DNA of 64,000 nucleotides from an uncultured Kiritimatiellota bacterium (GTDB taxonomy: Bacteria; Verrucomicrobiota; Kiritimatiellia; RFP12; DVOR01), in NCBI GenBank assembly GCA_944391085.1, contig CALXSE010000004.1, positions 62,001-126,000 of the forward strand, given 5' to 3'. Position 1 is the stretch's first letter. The number at the start of each line of letters is the position of its first letter. The notes under the pieces are model-generated. The model was not told the origin of the DNA. It did not search any database and worked only from the letters and a program-made list of their open reading frames with translations. A program made the translations under genes and the position numbers. Below are positions 50,666-59,094 of the stretch, in pieces.

Positions 50666-50673
50666 GGCAGGGC

Positions 50674-51609
50674 TCAGTCGCGGAGGATGCGGCTGAAGAA
50701 TTGGGCCAGGGGGATGACGCCGATGAGGCGGCCTTCCTTGTCGAGGACGTAGCACTTGACGGCGTTGCGCTCGGCGAGCTCGGCGGCGATCTCGCGCGCC
50801 GGGGTGTCCACCTGGCAGGTGCAGACGTCGGTGTTCATGGCGTCGCGGACGCGGGTGCGGTGGGCGTCGCGCAGGCGCTGGGCCAGGGCGGCCATGCTGG
50901 AATCCAGGTCCCCTTTCGCGCCGGGGAAGAGCTTGCGCAGGCCCTTGGGGATGAAGCAGCCGAGCATCGCGTGGGTGTCCACGGCGCCGACGAGGCGCCC
51001 GTCGTCGTCCACGATGGGCAGCTCCACCTTGTCGCCGACCATGAAGCTTTCCAGCGCGCCGGCCAGGGGGGCGTTGGCCGAGAGGCTCTCGGGGCTCGCC
51101 GTCATGAGGTCGCCCGCGCAGATGTACTCGGGCAGCTTCAGCTCGCTGCGCCGCAGGAAGCGCATGATCTCCTCCGCGTCTGCCATCGCGGCGATGCGGT
51201 CGACGGCGCCGGGCTCGCGCAGGAGGTTGGCCAGCGCGCGGAGAATCTGGAGATAGCGCGCGGGCTGATGCTCGGGCACGAGCAGGAGGAAGACCAGGCG
51301 CACCGGCTTTTCCGCCTCGGCCAAGGGGATGCCCGCCGGGTAGACGCCCAGCGCCAGGTAGGGCCGCTCGATGCCCTCGATGCGCGCGTGCGGCAGGGCG
51401 ACGCCCTCGCCCACGACGGTGGGGGAGACGCGCTCGCGGCGAAGCACCGCGTCGACGATCGGCTCGGCCTTCACGCCGGGCAGATGGTTGGCCGCCACCA
51501 GCCCGACCAGCGCATGGACCATGTTGTAGAAGGAAGGCACCGTCCGCTCGACGACGATGTCCGCCTCCGAGAAGAATGCGCTCAGGTAAATCGCGTTCGC
51601 TTCTGCCAT
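50674..51609 (-). CDS. PTS EIIA-like domain fused to two CBS domains
   Basis: 311 residues from ATG 51609. Residues 1-155 are an EIIA(Ntr/fructose)-type domain with the phospho-His site in VVGEGVALPHARIEG (His near 70). Residues about 170-310 are a pair of CBS motifs (ICAGDLMTASPESLSANAPL and VRDAMNTDVCTCQVDTPA), which usually bind adenosine nucleotides. It likely senses phosphotransfer and energy state and passes this to the ClC protein encoded next, an inference from the eight-base spacing. No good Shine-Dalgarno is visible. Confidence 0.88.
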   Translation of the reverse strand: MAEANAIYLSAFFSEADIVVERTVPSFYNMVHALVGLVAANHLPGVKAEPIVDAVLRRERVSPTVVGEGVALPHARIEGIERPYLALGVYPAGIPLAEAEKPVRLVFLLLVPEHQPARYLQILRALANLLREPGAVDRIAAMADAEEIMRFLRRSELKLPEYICAGDLMTASPESLSANAPLAGALESFMVGDKVELPIVDDDGRLVGAVDTHAMLGCFIPKGLRKLFPGAKGDLDSSMAALAQRLRDAHRTRVRDAMNTDVCTCQVDTPAREIAAELAERNAVKCYVLDKEGRLIGVIPLAQFFSRILRD

Positions 51610-51637
51610 AAGGAAAACCCTCGCTTGTTTCCCTTTT

Positions 51638-51646
51638 AGGATAGCA
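51638..51646 (-). promoter_or_regulatory. Extended -10 promoter of the EIIA-CBS/ClC operon
   Basis: Minus-strand TGCTATCCT (TATCCT at 51638-51643). A TTGCGC at 51663-51668 would be a -35 at spacing 19. The leader is about 25 bases. Confidence 0.5.
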
Positions 51647-51675
51647 CATTCCCCCGCCCCCCGCGCAACCCGATG

Positions 51676-51684
51676 TGCTATAAT
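51676..51684 (+). promoter_or_regulatory. Extended -10 promoter of the polysaccharide locus
   Basis: TGCTATAAT (TATAAT at 51679-51684), divergent from the EIIA-CBS promoter. The leader before ATG 51756 is about 65 bases. Confidence 0.65.
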
Positions 51685-51755
51685 GCGACCATTGTTTGGG
51701 GGCGATGTGCCGTGCGGCATCGAGCCTGGTCAGCGACAGACGTTGGAGAGCCTCA

Positions 51756-52760
51756 ATGGAGACAAAAGACATTCATCTGGTGTATGGGACGGACGACAAC
51801 TATGTTTTCCCGACCGCGGTATCCGCGGCCAGCGCCGCTTTTTACCTCCGCCCGGGGGAACGGCTGACGCTCCATCTGTTCGACCTTGGCGTCAGCGACG
51901 CGCACTACGAGGAATATTGTGCGCTGGTGCGGCGGGCGAACGCGACGGACGCCGTGAGCCTGGTGCGGCATCGGCTGAACAAGGAGATGTTCGAGGGGTT
52001 CGGCGCCTGGCGGGGCTCGGTGGTGACCTATTCGCGCATGATGATGGAGGAGCTGCTGCCGGATCTGGACTGGGCCATCTATTTCGACGGGGACACCCTG
52101 TGGCTGGGAAGCCCGGGGGAGCTCTGGGATCTGCGCGACGAGAGCAAATTGATCTTGGCGAGCGTCGACCCGCCGACCCCGATGGGGACGGAGAACCCGG
52201 AGTTCGCGTGGTATCGGGAGCGCGGGCTGGACGTCGACGCCTCCGGTTATCTCTGCATGGGGCTGATGCTGGCGAACCTCAAGACGATGCGGGAGGCGCG
52301 CATCGCGGCGCGGTGCCGGGCGTTCATGAAGGAGTTCCCGAACCCGCGCGTCGTGGATCAGACCGTCCTGAACCTGGTCTGCCAGGGGCGGACGGCGCCG
52401 CTGCCGCCGCAGTGGGGCGTCTTCAGCGTCTGGCATGGCAGCGTGGATTTGTCGAAGCCCTCCGCCGTGCATTACGTGACGGACGTGCCGTGGAAGCGGC
52501 AAAAGCTCAACCGCCTCTTTTCGGACGTGGTCTTGCTGTGGTTTGAGTTCTGCAAACGCGTGCTGGGGCGGGACGAGCTGGCGCGCTTCTCGCCCTGGTG
52601 CCGCTTCTGGCGGCGGGGGGCCTTCGTGATCCTGAAGCATTGCCAGTGGGCGCTCAACGTGCACCCATACGTGAAATCCAGGCTGCGCAACACGCATGGC
52701 ATCCCTCGCCACGCCTATCAAAGCATCGTCGAGCGCTGGACGCGCGGAGGTCAGGCATGA
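51756..52760 (+). CDS. Glycosyltransferase family 8
   Basis: 334 residues from ATG 51756, five bases after GGAGAG. The start IHLVYGTDDNYVFPTAVSAAS and the DxD motif in WAIYFDGDTLWLGSP (near 105) are those of GT8 retaining transferases (LgtC/WaaJ type), using UDP-glucose or UDP-galactose. HYVTDVPWKR near 245 is the usual H-x-x-x-x-x-PW substrate-binding segment. First gene of a five-gene polysaccharide cluster; stop overlaps the next start (ATGA). Confidence 0.9.
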   Translation: METKDIHLVYGTDDNYVFPTAVSAASAAFYLRPGERLTLHLFDLGVSDAHYEEYCALVRRANATDAVSLVRHRLNKEMFEGFGAWRGSVVTYSRMMMEELLPDLDWAIYFDGDTLWLGSPGELWDLRDESKLILASVDPPTPMGTENPEFAWYRERGLDVDASGYLCMGLMLANLKTMREARIAARCRAFMKEFPNPRVVDQTVLNLVCQGRTAPLPPQWGVFSVWHGSVDLSKPSAVHYVTDVPWKRQKLNRLFSDVVLLWFEFCKRVLGRDELARFSPWCRFWRRGAFVILKHCQWALNVHPYVKSRLRNTHGIPRHAYQSIVERWTRGGQA

Positions 52761-53809
52761 AGAAAAACCCAAAAATCATGATGGCAAACATCGAAATCGC
52801 CGGTTACCTGGCCGCGCCGCTTCGGATACTTGCGGACCGGGGCGCGGACATCGTGTGCTGGACGATGTTGCCGGAGCGGTGGGACGAAGGGCACCCGCTT
52901 TACGGGAAGGCCCGCCATTTCGATTTCGACACGCACCCGACGGCGGAATCCCTCCTTGCCGAATTGGGCGATTGGCGCCCGGATCTGTACATCAGCGCCG
53001 GCTGGATCAAGCCCGGGTTCCTTGAGCTGGCCAAACGCTTCCATGCGCAAGGCACGCGGACGGTCATGCTGGCGGACACCTATTGGCGCGGCACATGGCG
53101 CCAGTGGGCGAACCTGCTCGTTGGGAGATTCGCCATTGTGCCGTTGTTCGATTTCGCCTGGGGGGCGGGCAAGCCACAGGCCAGCTACATGCGCCGCATC
53201 GGCTTCCCGAAGGACAGGATCCGCACCGGCATGGTCACCGCCGACACGACGAAATTCGCCGCGCTCTACGCGCCGGACCGCGACCCGTGGCCGCACACCT
53301 TCCTGTACATCGGCCGTTACGTGCCCGTCAAGAACATGCGCCGCATGGAACGCGCCTTCCTAAAGGCCCTCGAGCGGATGCCGGGAAGCGACTGGCGGCT
53401 CTGTTGCATCGGCGGCGGCCCGCTGTGGGACGAACGCACGCAACACCCGCGCATCGAGCATCTGGGCTACAAAAGCCCGCAGGAGATCCAACGCTTCATC
53501 CCCCAGGCCGGCGCCTTTGTCCTGCCCAGCGTCTTCGAGCCCTGGGGCGTAGTGGTGCAGGAGGCCGCCCAGATGGGCCTGCCCCTGCTCTGCTCCAACA
53601 CCGTCCAGGCCACCACGGCCTTCCTCGAGCCCGGCAAGAACGGCTTCACCTTCGACCCGATGAGCGAGGACGCCATCGCCGAGGCCCTCTGCCGCGCCAT
53701 GGCCCTCCCGGACGACGCCCTCCGCGCCATGGGCCGCGAAAGCCACCGCCTGGGCATGGCCTACACCACCGAAGACTGGGTCGACCGCGCACTCTCCTTC
53801 CTCGACTGA
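52757..53809 (+). CDS. Glycosyltransferase family 4 (first)
   Basis: 350 residues, start ATG 52757 within the ATGA overlap and after GGAGG. It has a GT-B fold: the N-terminal domain contains DLYISAGWIKPGFLELAK, and the C-terminal domain carries LYIGRYVPVKNMRRM (near 180) and the E-x7-E motif EPWGVVVQEAAQMGLP (near 258). It adds a sugar from an NDP donor; specificity unknown. Next gene starts one base after its stop. Confidence 0.9.
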   Translation: MKKNPKIMMANIEIAGYLAAPLRILADRGADIVCWTMLPERWDEGHPLYGKARHFDFDTHPTAESLLAELGDWRPDLYISAGWIKPGFLELAKRFHAQGTRTVMLADTYWRGTWRQWANLLVGRFAIVPLFDFAWGAGKPQASYMRRIGFPKDRIRTGMVTADTTKFAALYAPDRDPWPHTFLYIGRYVPVKNMRRMERAFLKALERMPGSDWRLCCIGGGPLWDERTQHPRIEHLGYKSPQEIQRFIPQAGAFVLPSVFEPWGVVVQEAAQMGLPLLCSNTVQATTAFLEPGKNGFTFDPMSEDAIAEALCRAMALPDDALRAMGRESHRLGMAYTTEDWVDRALSFLD

Positions 53810-53810
53810 C

Positions 53811-54914
53811 ATGCGGATCCTCCACGTCATCACGGGCATGGCCCGCGCCGCCGGCACCTCCGTCTTCTGCGGCGAGGCCCTCCGCGCGCTCACCGCCCAG
53901 GGGCACGACTGCCGGCTGTGGGTGCGCCGGCACAACCCCGCCGACGCCTACCCTGCCGGCGCGGCGACGGTCAGCGAGAAGCCGCCCGAGGCCGACTGGC
54001 GCCCCGACGTCGTCCACCTCCACGCCCTCTGGACACCCTGGCTCCTGCGGCCTTACCTCTGGGCCAAGCGCCGCGGCATCCCCGTCGTCTGGTCCCCCCA
54101 CGGGATGCTCGCGCCCTGGGCGATGGCCCACAAGCGCTGGAAAAAGATCCTGCCCTGGCGGCTCTATCAACGCGCGGCCCTGCGCGGAGCGGCCCTTCTG
54201 CACACGACCTCCGCGCAGGAGACGCGCTGGGTGCGCGCCCTCGGGTTCCACAATCCCATCGCCGAGGTGCCGCTTGGGACGACGCTGCCTGAAGACGTGC
54301 CCCCGTTCGCCGAACGGCGACGCCTTGTTCTCTTTGTCGGGCGCGTCTACCCCGTGAAAGGGCTTGACCTGCTCATCAAAGCCTGGGCACGCCTCAAGCG
54401 CCAGGGTAAGGCCGGCGCGTGGCACGTGCTCTGCGTGGGCCCCGACCAGGCCGGGCACATGGGCGAACTGGAGGCCTTGGCGCGGCAGGTTGGCGTGACC
54501 ACGCAACGGGCCCCCCTCGCGGAGGCGGAACAGGCCGACCTCACCTTCACCGGTTCCCTCTACGGGGAGGACAAAGACGCGGCCTACCGCGCCGCCCGCG
54601 CCGCGATCCTGCCTTCCTATACGGAGAACTTCGGCGGCGTCGTCCCGGACGCCCTTGCTTTCGGCCTCCCCGTCCTCGCCTCCCAGGCCACCCCCTGGGG
54701 CGTCCTCGAGGAAGCCCGGTGCGGGGCCACCTTCGCGCTGAACGAGGCCGCCCTCGCCGAGGCCCTCGCCGACCGCCTCGCCCAGCCGGACGAAGCCCTG
54801 CAGGCCATGGGCGAACGCGGCCGCGCCCTGGTGCGCGAGCGTTACGCCTGGCCCGCCGTCGCCCGCGCCCTCGCCGCCGCCTACCGGGACATCCCGTCAT
54901 GCCGGGTTCCATAA
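53811..54914 (+). CDS. Glycosyltransferase family 4 (second)
   Basis: 367 residues. The N-terminal domain begins MRILHVITGMARAAGTSVF; WSPHGMLAPWAM and LFVGRVYPVKGLDLLIKAW follow. The donor-site loop is PSYTENFGGVVPDALAFGLP, where the second acidic residue of E-x7-E is Asp instead of Glu. It is a retaining GT-B transferase. It sits one base downstream of the first GT4 gene and is cotranscribed with it. Confidence 0.9.
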   Translation: MRILHVITGMARAAGTSVFCGEALRALTAQGHDCRLWVRRHNPADAYPAGAATVSEKPPEADWRPDVVHLHALWTPWLLRPYLWAKRRGIPVVWSPHGMLAPWAMAHKRWKKILPWRLYQRAALRGAALLHTTSAQETRWVRALGFHNPIAEVPLGTTLPEDVPPFAERRRLVLFVGRVYPVKGLDLLIKAWARLKRQGKAGAWHVLCVGPDQAGHMGELEALARQVGVTTQRAPLAEAEQADLTFTGSLYGEDKDAAYRAARAAILPSYTENFGGVVPDALAFGLPVLASQATPWGVLEEARCGATFALNEAALAEALADRLAQPDEALQAMGERGRALVRERYAWPAVARALAAAYRDIPSCRVP

Positions 54915-54933
54915 ACCGTGACACGATTCTGCC

Positions 54934-56448
54934 ATGAGAAAAACTGAAGCCGTCTATTCCGTCAAGTGGTTGGTGTGGGGCCTGATTGGGTTTGGCGTCC
55001 TCTGCGCGTCGATGAAGGCGACGGGGGGCGCGGGGTTCCTGCTCATTTTCCCGTTTTTGCTGGCGGCATTCGTCAAGAACCGTTCGGAGCTGTTGCTCTA
55101 TGCCATCCTGGCCACGGCGGTGTTGACGGTGACGAACGGCTTCATCGCGCCGAAGGACAACGTGTATTCCATTTCGGCGCGCCTGGTCTACGGCATTGCC
55201 TCAGGCGTGCTGATCCTGCAGTCGACGGCGCACAAAATCCCCAAGATTTTGGCGCCGATCCTCTCCATCTTTTTGTACGTCGGGTTCCAAGCATTGGCCT
55301 CCTCGCAGGGATGGCAGCCGCTTATCAGCTATCTGAAGCTGTTCCTCTTTGTCATTGTCTTCCTGGCGTTCTGGGGCGTGGCCTGCACGGCTTGCGTGGA
55401 TAGACAGGTCCGCCCGCAGACGTTGCGGAGCGTGGTGCTGGTTTTCGCCTGTTTCCTGATCCTGGGGTCTCTTGCCCTTATCCCCTTCCCGGGGATCGGA
55501 AAAATAGGTGCGGCGCAAGCATTGGAGCAGGGGCTTGACGTCGAGTCCGTCGGCCTCTTCATGGGCGTGACGTTCCAGCCCCAAGCGCTGGGGCCGGCCG
55601 TCAGCGTCATCGCCACCGTCCTGTTGGCGGATTTGCTCTTCTCGATCCGCAGATGGGAACCGCTTTATCTGACGCTCCTCGTCGCCGCCCCGGTCCTGGT
55701 CTACTACACCTCCAGCCGCACGGCGATGGGCACCTGGCTGGCGGGGATGAGCTTCACGACCTTTGTCTTCATGTGCGCGAACGGCGTGGGCTCCCGCTGG
55801 AAAGGGCGTGCGCTCGGCACGCTCTTCATCGCGGGGATGATCTGCGGCGTGGCGCTCTTCGCCACACCCGAGATGCGCGACAAAGTCCTTGCCTTCGCCT
55901 TCAAGGTGCGCGGGGAGGACGCCGTGGTGACGGACACCTCGTTCTCCGCGCTCACCTCTTCCCGCCAGGGCCTGATGGACGTGTCGATGGCAAACTTCGC
56001 CGACAGCCCGCTCATCGGGAACGGCTTCCAGGTCTCCAAACAAATGGAAGGCTTGGAGATCCAGTCGTGGACGCAGTTGCTCTCCGCGCCCATCGAGAAA
56101 GGCGTCTGGGTCACGGCGGTCTTGGAGGAAGGCGGGATCCTGGGGATGTTCTTCTTCGTCTTCTTCCTCCTGGTCTCGTTCTACGGCCTGCTGACGCGCC
56201 GGGCATACATCGGCGCAAGCGCCTTCTTCGTCCTGACGATCGCCAACCTGGGCGAGTTCACCTTCTTTTCCATGTCCTCCATCGGAGGCATCGTCTGGGC
56301 ATTCGTCTTCACCGGCCTGGCGCTCGATGCGCAGCGGCTGCGCGCGGCGCGCCAGGCCCGCCTATGGGGGCGCGCCGCCATGCCAGGGGCGTATCCTCTC
56401 CCCGGGCCAATGCCCGCCGGGCCGTACCGTAGGCCAATCCAACCATAA
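54934..56448 (+). CDS. O-antigen ligase/polymerase-like membrane protein
   Basis: 504 residues with about 11-12 hydrophobic segments and one large periplasmic loop near residues 320-390 (DTSFSALTSSRQGLMDVSMANF, followed by GNGFQVSKQM), a pattern of the Wzy/WaaL (PF04932) family. Such proteins polymerise or transfer polysaccharide repeats at the periplasmic face. The coding sequence uses more A/T-ending codons than its neighbours, as is common for polymerase genes that are exchanged between strains. The gap to the upstream GT4 is 19 bases. Confidence 0.8.
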   Translation: MRKTEAVYSVKWLVWGLIGFGVLCASMKATGGAGFLLIFPFLLAAFVKNRSELLLYAILATAVLTVTNGFIAPKDNVYSISARLVYGIASGVLILQSTAHKIPKILAPILSIFLYVGFQALASSQGWQPLISYLKLFLFVIVFLAFWGVACTACVDRQVRPQTLRSVVLVFACFLILGSLALIPFPGIGKIGAAQALEQGLDVESVGLFMGVTFQPQALGPAVSVIATVLLADLLFSIRRWEPLYLTLLVAAPVLVYYTSSRTAMGTWLAGMSFTTFVFMCANGVGSRWKGRALGTLFIAGMICGVALFATPEMRDKVLAFAFKVRGEDAVVTDTSFSALTSSRQGLMDVSMANFADSPLIGNGFQVSKQMEGLEIQSWTQLLSAPIEKGVWVTAVLEEGGILGMFFFVFFLLVSFYGLLTRRAYIGASAFFVLTIANLGEFTFFSMSSIGGIVWAFVFTGLALDAQRLRAARQARLWGRAAMPGAYPLPGPMPAGPYRRPIQP

Positions 56449-56460
56449 AGGGGGCCAAAC

Positions 56461-57810
56461 ATGAACCGTGACATCGCGTGCATCGGCGCCGGGTACATCG
56501 GCGGGCCCACCATGGCCGTCATCGCGCAGAAGAACCCCGACCGCAAGGTCATGGTGGTGGATATCGACCAGGCGCGCATCGACGCCTGGAACTCGGACGA
56601 CCTGCCCATCTATGAGCCGGGGCTCGAGGAGGTGGTCCGCTCCTGCCGCGGCAGGAACCTCTTCTTTTCCACGGACGTCGCCGGCGCGATCAAGGCCTGC
56701 GACATCATCTTCGTGGGCGTGAACACCCCCACCAAGACCTTCGGCGAGGGCGCCGGCTACGCCTCCGACCTCCAATTCTGGGAGGCCGCCGCGCGCACCA
56801 TCTCGCAGGAGGCCAACCGCGACAAGATCGTCGTCGAGAAATCCACCCTCCCCGTGCGCACCGCCGACGCGATGGCCGCCGTGCTCCACACCCACCCCGA
56901 GCACACCTTCACCGTCCTCTCCAACCCCGAGTTCCTCGCCGAGGGCTCGGCCATCCGCGACCTGCTCGAGCCCGACCGCGTCCTCATCGGCGGCCCGCAG
57001 GACCGCCGCGGCAAGGCCGCCATCAAGGCCCTGGTGGACGTCTACGCCGCCTGGGTCCCGCGCCGCCGCATCCTCACCACCAACGTCTGGTCCAGCGAGA
57101 TGTCCAAGCTCGCGGCCAACGCCATGCTCGCCCAGCGCATCTCCTCGGTCAACGCCTTCTCGGCCCTCTGCGAGGCCACCGGCGCCGACATCCAGGAGGT
57201 CGCCGGCGTCCTGGGCATGGACAAGCGCATCGGCCCCAGGTTCCTCCAGGCCGGCCCCGGCTTCGGCGGTTCCTGCTTCAAAAAGGACGTGCTCAACCTC
57301 GTCTACCTCTGCCGCACCTACGGCCTCGACGACTGCGCGGCCTATTGGGAGGGCGTCATCGCCATGAACGAGGCCCAGCAACGCCGCATCGTCGCGCGCA
57401 CCGTCAAGGCCCTCTTCAACACCCTCGCCGGCAAGCGCGTCGCCCTCTTCGGCTTCGCCTTCAAAGCCAACACCGGCGACACCCGCGAGACCCCCGCCCT
57501 CACCGTCGCCAACCTCCTCGCCGAGGAGCGCGCCCAAATCGTCGTCACCGACCCCAAGGCCCTCCCCAACGCCAGGCGCGACCTCGCCCACCTCCCGGGC
57601 GTCACCCTCGAGCCCGACCCCTACGCGGCCGCCGAGGGCGCCGACGCCATCCTCCTCATGACCGAGTGGGACTGCTACCGCACGCTCGACTGGGCCCGCG
57701 TCCACGCCGCCATGCGCAAGCCCGCCCTCGTCTTCGACACCCGCAACATCCTCGACCTCGGCGCCCTCCGGAAGCTCGGCTTCAAAACCCTCGCCGTCGG
57801 CCGCGAATAA
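56461..57810 (+). CDS. ugd: UDP-glucose 6-dehydrogenase
   Basis: 449 residues. NAD-binding CIGAGYIGGPTMAVIA (near 6), the VGVNTPTKTFGEGAG segment, EKSTLPVRTADA (near 135) and the catalytic Cys in PGFGGSCFKKDVLNL (near 270) identify it. It oxidises UDP-glucose to UDP-glucuronate for acidic polysaccharide. The GGPTMAVIA, DRRGKAAIKALVDVY and FKANTGDTRETPAL forms are closer to the animal/plant-type UGDH than to the short bacterial Ugd. It ends the polysaccharide operon and is followed by a terminator. Confidence 0.93.
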   Translation: MNRDIACIGAGYIGGPTMAVIAQKNPDRKVMVVDIDQARIDAWNSDDLPIYEPGLEEVVRSCRGRNLFFSTDVAGAIKACDIIFVGVNTPTKTFGEGAGYASDLQFWEAAARTISQEANRDKIVVEKSTLPVRTADAMAAVLHTHPEHTFTVLSNPEFLAEGSAIRDLLEPDRVLIGGPQDRRGKAAIKALVDVYAAWVPRRRILTTNVWSSEMSKLAANAMLAQRISSVNAFSALCEATGADIQEVAGVLGMDKRIGPRFLQAGPGFGGSCFKKDVLNLVYLCRTYGLDDCAAYWEGVIAMNEAQQRRIVARTVKALFNTLAGKRVALFGFAFKANTGDTRETPALTVANLLAEERAQIVVTDPKALPNARRDLAHLPGVTLEPDPYAAAEGADAILLMTEWDCYRTLDWARVHAAMRKPALVFDTRNILDLGALRKLGFKTLAVGRE

Positions 57811-57828
57811 GCCGCCCGGCACGCACAG

Positions 57829-57853
57829 GGCCCCGCCCCGGGCGGGGCCTTTC
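57829..57853 (+). terminator. Terminator of the polysaccharide operon
   Basis: Stem GGCCCCGCC / GGCGGGGCC (57829-57849) with a CCG loop, followed by TTTCCC. Confidence 0.75.
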
Positions 57854-57872
57854 CCATACCCGCCGAAAGGGC

Positions 57873-57901
57873 TTGACCTCGAGCCCGCTCCAAGTTGTAC
57901 C
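57873..57901 (+). promoter_or_regulatory. Possible promoter of the FMN reductase pair
   Basis: TTGACC (57873-57878), 17 bp, TGTACC (57896-57901). The -35 is good; the -10 is poor. Confidence 0.35.
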
Positions 57902-58012
57902 ATGGGGCACATTCTTTCCAAAGGAAAGGGAACCAACGTGCAAGGGAACATCGGCAGAAGGGCCTTCCTGGCCGGCGCGGGAGCGGCCGGGGAAAAACAG
58001 GAGAGGAAAGCC

Positions 58013-58543
58013 ATGAAAGTCGTCATCCTGACGGGCAGCCCCCGCAAAAACGGCAACACCAACACCCTGGCCGCGCGTTTCGCCGAGGGCGCCCGCGCCG
58101 CCGGCCACACGGTCTTCCGCTTCGACGCCGCGGAGGCCAAAGTCGCCCCCTGCCGCGCCTGCAACGCCTGCGGCATGGACGGCCCCTGCGTCCTCAAGGA
58201 CGACTTCGAGGCGTTGCGCGAGAGGCTGGTGGAGGCCGACGTGATCGCCTTCGCCACGCCGATGTACTACTTCGGCTTCTCGGCGCAGCTCAAGACCGTC
58301 GTCGACCGCTTCTATGCGCTGGCCGGGCGGCTGCACACGCCCAAACGGTGCGTCCTGATGATGGCCTACGCCGACAGCGACGCCCGCAAACGCCGCGTCC
58401 TCACGGACTATTACGAGATGCTCCTGGACTACCACGGGTGGACGGACGCCGGGCGCCTCATCGCCCCCGGCTGCTGGCCCGCCGGCGCCATCAACGCGAC
58501 AGACCTGCCCCAGCAGGCTTACAACCTTGGGAACTCCCTCTGA
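58013..58543 (+). CDS. NADPH-dependent FMN reductase / flavodoxin-like protein (first)
   Basis: 176 residues from ATG 58013, which has GGAGAGGAAAG just upstream. The flavodoxin-fold phosphate loop is LTGSPRKNGNTNTLA (near 6-20), and CRACNACG (near 45) with TPMYYFGFSAQLKTVVDRF (near 85) are typical of the iron-sulfur-flavoprotein/reductase group. The same frame is open to a GTG at 57938 with its own AAAGGAAAG, adding 25 residues that contain a Tat-like GRRAFLAGAGAAG with no real hydrophobic core; I regard that part as a remnant. It is 39 percent-class similar by eye to the next gene, a tandem paralogue. Confidence 0.85.
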   Translation: MKVVILTGSPRKNGNTNTLAARFAEGARAAGHTVFRFDAAEAKVAPCRACNACGMDGPCVLKDDFEALRERLVEADVIAFATPMYYFGFSAQLKTVVDRFYALAGRLHTPKRCVLMMAYADSDARKRRVLTDYYEMLLDYHGWTDAGRLIAPGCWPAGAINATDLPQQAYNLGNSL

Positions 58544-58556
58544 GAAAGGAACGAAC

Positions 58557-59090
58557 ATGAACATCCTGATTTTGACGGGCAGCCCCCGCCCCAACGGCAA
58601 CTCCAACCTCCTCGCCGAACGCTTCGCCGAGGGTGCCCGCTCCGCCGGCCACACGGTGACGCGCCTGGACGCGGCCCACCTGGACATCCACCCTTGCGTC
58701 GCCTGCGAACACTGCCACAACGGCAGCGGCACCTGCACCTTCCACGACGGCTTCACCGACATCCGTCGCACCATCGCCAAGGCCGACGCGCTCGTCTTCG
58801 CCGCACCCATCTACTACTTCGGCCTCCCCGCCCAACTCACCGCGGCGATTGACCGCTTCTACGCCTGCGGCGACGACCTCAACATTCCCAAGAAGGCCGC
58901 CCTCATCGTCACCCTCGCCGACACCGACCCCGACACCGCCGCGGCCGCCGTCCTGCAGTTCCGCAAGACCGCCGAATACGTGGGCTGGGCCGAGGGCGGC
59001 GTCCTCGTCGCCACCGGCCTCGGCGCCGCCGGCGAGGCCAAGGACTCCCCCTTCGCCGACCAGGCCTACGCGCTGGGCAAGAACTTCTGA
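58557..59090 (+). CDS. NADPH-dependent FMN reductase / flavodoxin-like protein (second)
   Basis: 177 residues, AAAGGAACG before ATG 58557. It has the same layout as its upstream neighbour: LTGSPRPNGNSNLLAERFAEG, CVACEHCHNGSGTC, APIYYFGLPAQLTAAIDRF and a C-terminal FADQAYALGKNF matching QQAYNLGNSL. A tandem duplication is evident. These proteins reduce FMN, quinones or other acceptors in the cytoplasm; the acceptor is not known. Confidence 0.88.
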   Translation: MNILILTGSPRPNGNSNLLAERFAEGARSAGHTVTRLDAAHLDIHPCVACEHCHNGSGTCTFHDGFTDIRRTIAKADALVFAAPIYYFGLPAQLTAAIDRFYACGDDLNIPKKAALIVTLADTDPDTAAAAVLQFRKTAEYVGWAEGGVLVATGLGAAGEAKDSPFADQAYALGKNF

Positions 59091-59094
59091 TGAG

